Assembly (NCBI GenBank): GCA_961205875.1
Contig: OY540810.1
Span: 28,520,001 to 28,584,000 of the forward strand
Length of the DNA stretch: 64,000 bases
Direction: 5' to 3'
From: Sialis fuliginosa
Taxonomy: Eukaryota > Arthropoda > Insecta > Megaloptera > Sialidae
The translations under genes and the position numbers were made by a program. Of this stretch, positions 59,515 to 64,000 are shown one piece after another; positions within the stretch are counted from its first letter, which is position 1; every line of letters begins with the position of its first letter. The notes below the pieces were generated by a model that saw only the letters and a list, made by a program, of their open reading frames with translations, made no database searches and was not told the DNA's origin.

Positions 59515-62500
59515 TCATTTATTTCTCAGTTTCAAACCTAGCCAAAAACCACCATCAATGTGTATTTTCATAGGTGACTTCAGCAGTGTCGATGATACGT
59601 TGGTTTTTTGAATAACCACGAAATTAAAATTTGCCAGTAGATAAAACAATGCAAGTTTTGACTCCATCAATGCGAATCTCGATCCTGAAAGATAGTATTC
59701 GATAATAACATTGACATTAATATTACTGTTAAATATTTATTACGTTTACAGAGTCTTAATATTACCAACAGTACCAAATATAAATAAATAAGATATATTT
59801 CTATCTTACCAATACAAATTCTAGGACCTGAACCAAATGGTAAAAAAGTGTACGGCTTTATTTCATTATCATGGTTAAACCTTTCTGGTATAAATTTATT
59901 AGGTGAAGGAAAATATTTAGGATCTCTGTGTATTGAGAAAATTGGAAACATTACACCCATCCCCTTTTCTATAAGCAAATCTTGATCTTCTGTTTTAAGA
60001 ATGTAATCACTGGTGCAAATTCTTTCTGTAGCAAAACTAGGCGGCCATTTTCTAAATGTTTCTAGAATAAAGCAAAATTAAAGTATTCCAAACAATCATC
60101 AAAAAATGAAATAACATACACATTCATTTAGATTTTACCTAATATGACCATATCCAAATATTGCATTGCAAAAAGAGCATCGTATGTAATTTTTCCATTA
60201 CACTTTTCCAAAGTTTCATCAACCTCGCACTGTAGTTTTTGTTGTACATTAACATTTAGAGCAAGCTCATGAACGGCGAATGCTAATAAAGTCGAAGCAG
60301 TATCGAACCCAGCGAAAAAGAATGCTCCAGCCTGAGCTATCATTTCTTCATCAGTTAGATCTTAAATGAGCAAATAATAACTATTACATTATATTTCTTA
60401 ATTATACTAAATTAATTGAGGCTGTTCAACTACGATACGATGGTTAAAAATTATTTGCAAGTCATACTAAAACGGTACCGACTAAACGAAATTTTGCATA
60501 AATATTGTGGAGTTAGTAAAAAAGGTATCAATTTTTAATAAATACAGATATCATGCAAACAATCCAGTGATGGTAATAGCGTCGCCTTAGTGGTATATCT
60601 GTCTAAATTACCTGCTTTTTTTTGTTTGCTGGAACTGAAAACAGAATCTTTTTCATTTAAGATAACTTTATTTATGTCATCATGTTTATCTTCATCTTTT
60701 TCTAGTCTTCCCTTTCTAGCTTCCATCAGTAAATGGACCAGATCAGGTCTGATTATATTATTATCTTCTCTATATTTAATAGAGTCTGTTATTAATTTAC
60801 TAAAAAATTGTAATACATCCTTGTCCATCATTCCTTCCCCTAGATACTGAAAAATTAATTTTATATATGCATGAAACGAAGATGAAGCAGAAGAACCATA
60901 GATCAAAATAACACGAAATCTTTTCTGAATTCTTTTCTGATATTAATTGTTATTTATATCATATTTATTACCAACTCACTATCATAATTTTCGGCACAAA
61001 ATTTACCAAAAGTATTCTTATAAGCTTTAAATCCGTCATTCTCTTTCCCATTTCAAAAAACACATTATTTGGATCCTTAAACGAGTCGCACTCAAAACCA
61101 AACGCTGTCGTTGCAATTACGTCGTTTGTGAAACGAGTGAATGTGTCTTTCATCTCGAGTTCGATCATGTCGTTACCTGTCTGGAGCCTCTCTCTGTAAT
61201 GTGCTGCCATTTGGTAGCCGCAAGATGAAACCAGTTCGAACATCATTTTCATTTTGCTGCTCGTGAAAATGGGACTTATGGTTGATCGCATTTCTTTCCA
61301 TCGTTTACCTTAAACGTTTAACTATTTGAAAAACATAATTTGCAAGTGGTGACGGATGATGTAACTTCAAAAGAGATAGCTAATATACTGAGAGTGGGTA
61401 TTTTAAAATGTAACAAACTTTATCCAAAAAAAAACAGAAGATACCTACTTGGTTCTCGAGATGACTTTATATATCACTCTCTTTTGTTTACTTCAAGATC
61501 ATTTTTGATTACGGTATCTTAACTATGAAGAAAAATAAGCAATTTTTGTCTTAAATATTTTTTTGTCTAGCTTCAATTTTTCAACACAGTTAATAAAATA
61601 TTTGAAAATTTAAAAAAAAACGTATCTCCTTTGAAGTTATTACAAAATTCAATTTACCTGTGAGAGCAAATAAGTTCTTAGACAAAATTGGATCCACTTT
61701 TTCTTTGAACAAAAAAGGAGTGTGGTCCATAAAATGCTCAAAATCTTTAACAGTTATCTGCTTTATAAGATCGGGATCTTTTATCAATAAAAATGGTTTT
61801 AATATTGTAAATAATCCAATAATTCTAAAACAAAATAACTTAGATATAACATAAAATTTGTCAGATAATTGATAGTACGCATATTACATAAATATAATTC
61901 CGTGTTTAGACTGAAAAAACAAAACAGCAACATCGTGTATTTTTGACAAAAGTGCAACAACCCAGGGCTTTTTTTGTAATATAACGCGGTGGAACGGCGT
62001 TCTGACACATTATTTTTCGTGGCATAGGAAAAACTGTTTTAAATTTAATTTAAAAGATATTTGAATATAATTTTCTTTAATAAACAGTTTGGCAAGAAAT
62101 GAGGCACCTTCTTTTTAAAAAGAAGCCCTAAACAAACTGTTTTAAAACACCGTGTTGCTGTTTTGTTTGTTTGTTTTTTTTGGTCTAAATACGACATAAT
62201 GATAACAGAAAGTACATAATAATACATAGACGAGTAATAATATTTTTATACTGTATAAGTACCTATTCTATTGCTTTAGATATAATCGTACCTACATGTA
62301 CCTACTTAATACAATATTGAAAAAATTATATTGAAAAAACGAAATAATCATGATTCATTTTTTATGTACATATTGGTTTACCCTGTCCTGACTAACAAAA
62401 TAAAACATAAATTAAATAATCACTTTTCATTCGGACACGCGCAATAATATTTATCAAAATCATCAACTCCTGCAGACAATTTCAAAAAACTTTTTGCTAC

Positions 62501-62617
62501 TGTTCCCAATAAAGGTAATCCTTTGAAATAGGTTACGTTCCTCTTCTTCCAGTAAGTATTGTACGTCAAGGCGTACCAAACAACTAACACAAACAAAACT
62601 AGTACAACAATCAACAT
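59515..62617 (-). CDS. Cytochrome P450, CYP9-like, gene M (group 4; first gene of the array by direction)
   Basis: Exons: 62617-62424, 61824-61658, 61308-60980, 60846-60612, 60360-60139, 60061-59810, 59684-59515; 522 aa, open, same exon lengths as L. Anchor MLIVVLVLFVLVVWYAL. Exon 3 ends KIMI before GTGAGT. Exon 4 starts YLGEGM. I-helix AGFDTA from 325, as in L. ETFR at 383-386; PERF; heme loop FGSGPRICIG with Cys465, where K and L have FGVGPRM. Intron 1 carries a CAGCAA MITE. No further P450 exon is seen upstream, so the array appears to end here, about 830 bp before transporter exons on the other strand. Confidence 0.92.
61898..62196. mobile_element. CAGCAA-family MITE in intron 1 of gene M (with extra insert)
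   Basis: The ends TTCCGTGTTTAGACTG and the complement of GGTCTAAATACGACA are flanked by TAA on both sides (61895-61897, 62197-62199). Both arms contain ACAAAACAGCAAC. 299 bp against 139 bp in the 13-kb copies, so the centre holds additional sequence. Confidence 0.7.
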
Positions 62618-63446
62618 GGTTACACCGTGATATTTCTCACGAAACTAAATTAAGCTGAGCGAGATATATTATTTATTAGATAAACAAAAGTACGTTAAGG
62701 GTTATACCACATGATCAAACCTGTGTACAAAATATGCATTTTCAAATAAATACGTATAATGGTGTATATATACGCATTTATTGGAAAAATATGTGCGGTT
62801 CTGTGGTTAAGATATTTCATTGGAACAGCTTATGTTATGTTTCATTTTATTTGTATGTGATGAACGGTGAATTTAGAATAGTAAATTAATTATTTAATCA
62901 ATCAAACTGCACTGTACTTAAAAATATTAATGCATAAAAATATATATAAAATATTAGTATATAATGTATTTGTTGTACATATTTTAAAATAAACTATATA
63001 AATATTTCTTATTTTTAACGAAATGTCGAAGCGAAATTTTAATTCGACTTTTAACCTGAACCAGGGCTCTTCTAAAAACACTTTTAGAAGAGCTTAACCA
63101 TATTGACGTGGCTTGCACCCAGAAGCCAAGATCCATATCAAAATCACAGCGGAAGTCTCAAAAACTTTTTTTATTTTATCATATTATGTAGGAGTCTATT
63201 TTCAAAAGATCTCTTGTTCATAAATATTCAAATCTGAGTTATTGATTCTATCATTTTCAGAATTCAATTAACTATCTAAAAATACATATAAAAATATTGT
63301 GTTTACCAAAAATTTAATATACATTTTAAACATTTTTCTTGATTTACCGAAAACTTCTTTGGAAGGAGACCTTTTGAAAATAATCTCCACATATTTATGA
63401 AATAACAATAAATGTATTAATGTTTCTTTATTTATATTTTTATTAG
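62618..63446. other. Spacer between gene M and the transporter exons
   Basis: No exon seen. A perfect 12-bp stem with a 4-nt loop (GCTCTTCTAAAA, ACAC, TTTTAGAAGAGC) lies at 63066-63093. Part of this stretch must be the upstream intron of the plus-strand transporter gene. Confidence 0.5.
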
Positions 63447-64000
63447 GTTGGGTTGGTTTACCATGGATCTTCGCCGTCATAGCGATGCAGATCTACACAG
63501 CCCACCTCCTGGGTCGGTGTTGGACCTGGGCAGAGACCAAAGACCCGACCGGGACCTCCTCCAGAGAACGATATCCTTACGCAGCCCTCGCCAGAGCCAC
63601 TCTGGGCCCTACGTTCGCCAAATTTGTCGCTGTGCTTGTAGACATAACTGTATTTGTTGCTGGTGTACCAAATATTATAGTTGGTGAGTGGAAAAATATA
63701 TGTAGCTTTTATTCAGGACCGAATTTAAAATGTGGTAACTAAAAATTTTATTTTAATTTATTTTTCATAAATTATATAAATTGAAAACATATTATATTTG
63801 TTAGTCGTGGAACTAACAGTTATTATTTTTTCAGCTTCTCAAAATCTACAGATATTTGGTCTCAAAATAACGCACTACGAGTTTAACTTTCCATTCTGTT
63901 ACTGGATGTTGATTCTTGGAGCAATACTGTGTCCTTTAATGTGGTTAGGTAGTCCAAAAGACATGAAGTAAGAAAATATTATACATATATATATTTATCG
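63447..64000 (+). CDS. Amino acid transporter, AAAP type (AVT/VGAT-like), two internal exons
   Basis: Two exons are visible: 63447-63683 and 63835-63967. The first follows a TTTTTATTAG acceptor and encodes GWVGLPWIFAVIAMQIY, then LLGRCWTWAE, a polar segment with RERYPYAALARATLG, and a hydrophobic helix FVAVLVDITVFVAGVPNIIV. It ends at GTGAGT in phase 1. The second (after TTTTTTCAG) encodes ASQNLQIFG, then a hydrophobic stretch around YWMLILGAILCPLMWLG. The pattern of a Pro-containing helix and an RYPYA.LA.A.LGP loop fits the amino acid/auxin permease superfamily (SLC32/36/38 relatives), membrane proteins moving amino acids. Both ends of the gene are missing, so the subfamily is uncertain. Opposite strand to the P450 array. 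Confidence 0.8.

Noticed and set aside
63448-63687. A frame reading MGWFTMDLRRHSDADL over the transporter exon
   Set aside because: The overlapping frame encodes a recognisable membrane transporter with proper splice sites. This one is Arg/Ser-rich out-of-frame reading.
1-64000. tRNA, rRNA or CRISPR-like features
   Set aside because: I looked for cloverleaf-like arms and spaced direct repeats. The regular repeats found are tandem satellites or transposon arms, and nothing supported an RNA gene or CRISPR array.

Overview
The window looks like AT-rich nuclear DNA of an insect. Its genes have short exons, GT-AG introns and many small DNA transposons, and the gene family is CYP9-like cytochrome P450 (CYP3 clan), which is known from insects. 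I cannot fix the order from this sequence alone.

Almost the whole window (1-62.6 kb) is one head-to-tail P450 array on the minus strand: 11 genes that read as complete, one gene cut by the left edge, and one decayed copy. I label them A to M from left to right. All share seven coding exons with intron phases 2,1,0,1,1,1, and exon lengths are nearly constant (about 200, 167, 329-344, 226-238, 222, 252-258 and 167-179 bp). Joined proteins are 522-531 aa, the normal P450 size. Each has an N-terminal membrane anchor, a C-helix W..R, an I-helix oxygen-activation motif, ExxR, PERF and the heme-cysteine loop FG.GPR.CIG. The last intron always splits the final Gly codon of the heme loop.

Four groups are visible: A-D (group 1, 0-20 kb); E with the near-identical pair F/H (group 2, 23-40 kb); G/J plus pseudogene I (group 3, interleaved with F/H); K-M (group 4, 47-63 kb). 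F-G and H-I look like a duplicated two-gene block, because the DNA between the genes also matches. The G-like copy I then decayed and took a LINE insertion. The proteins should be ER-anchored monooxygenases working with NADPH-P450 reductase. Substrates cannot be read from sequence; CYP9 enzymes are often linked to xenobiotic or plant-compound metabolism.

At the right end (63.4-64 kb) the plus strand carries two internal exons of an amino acid transporter of the AAAP type, which bounds the array.

Intergenic DNA and the larger introns are filled with terminal-inverted-repeat elements: Harbinger-like (3-bp TWA-type duplications), piggyBac-like (TTAA), Tc1/mariner-like (TA), hAT-like (8 bp), several long-armed foldbacks, a mariner relic and a LINE tail. 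The most unusual is a 1.28-kb palindrome in intron 6 of gene J. It repeats the orphan nuclear-receptor extended half-site TCAAGGTCA eight times at about 122-bp spacing.
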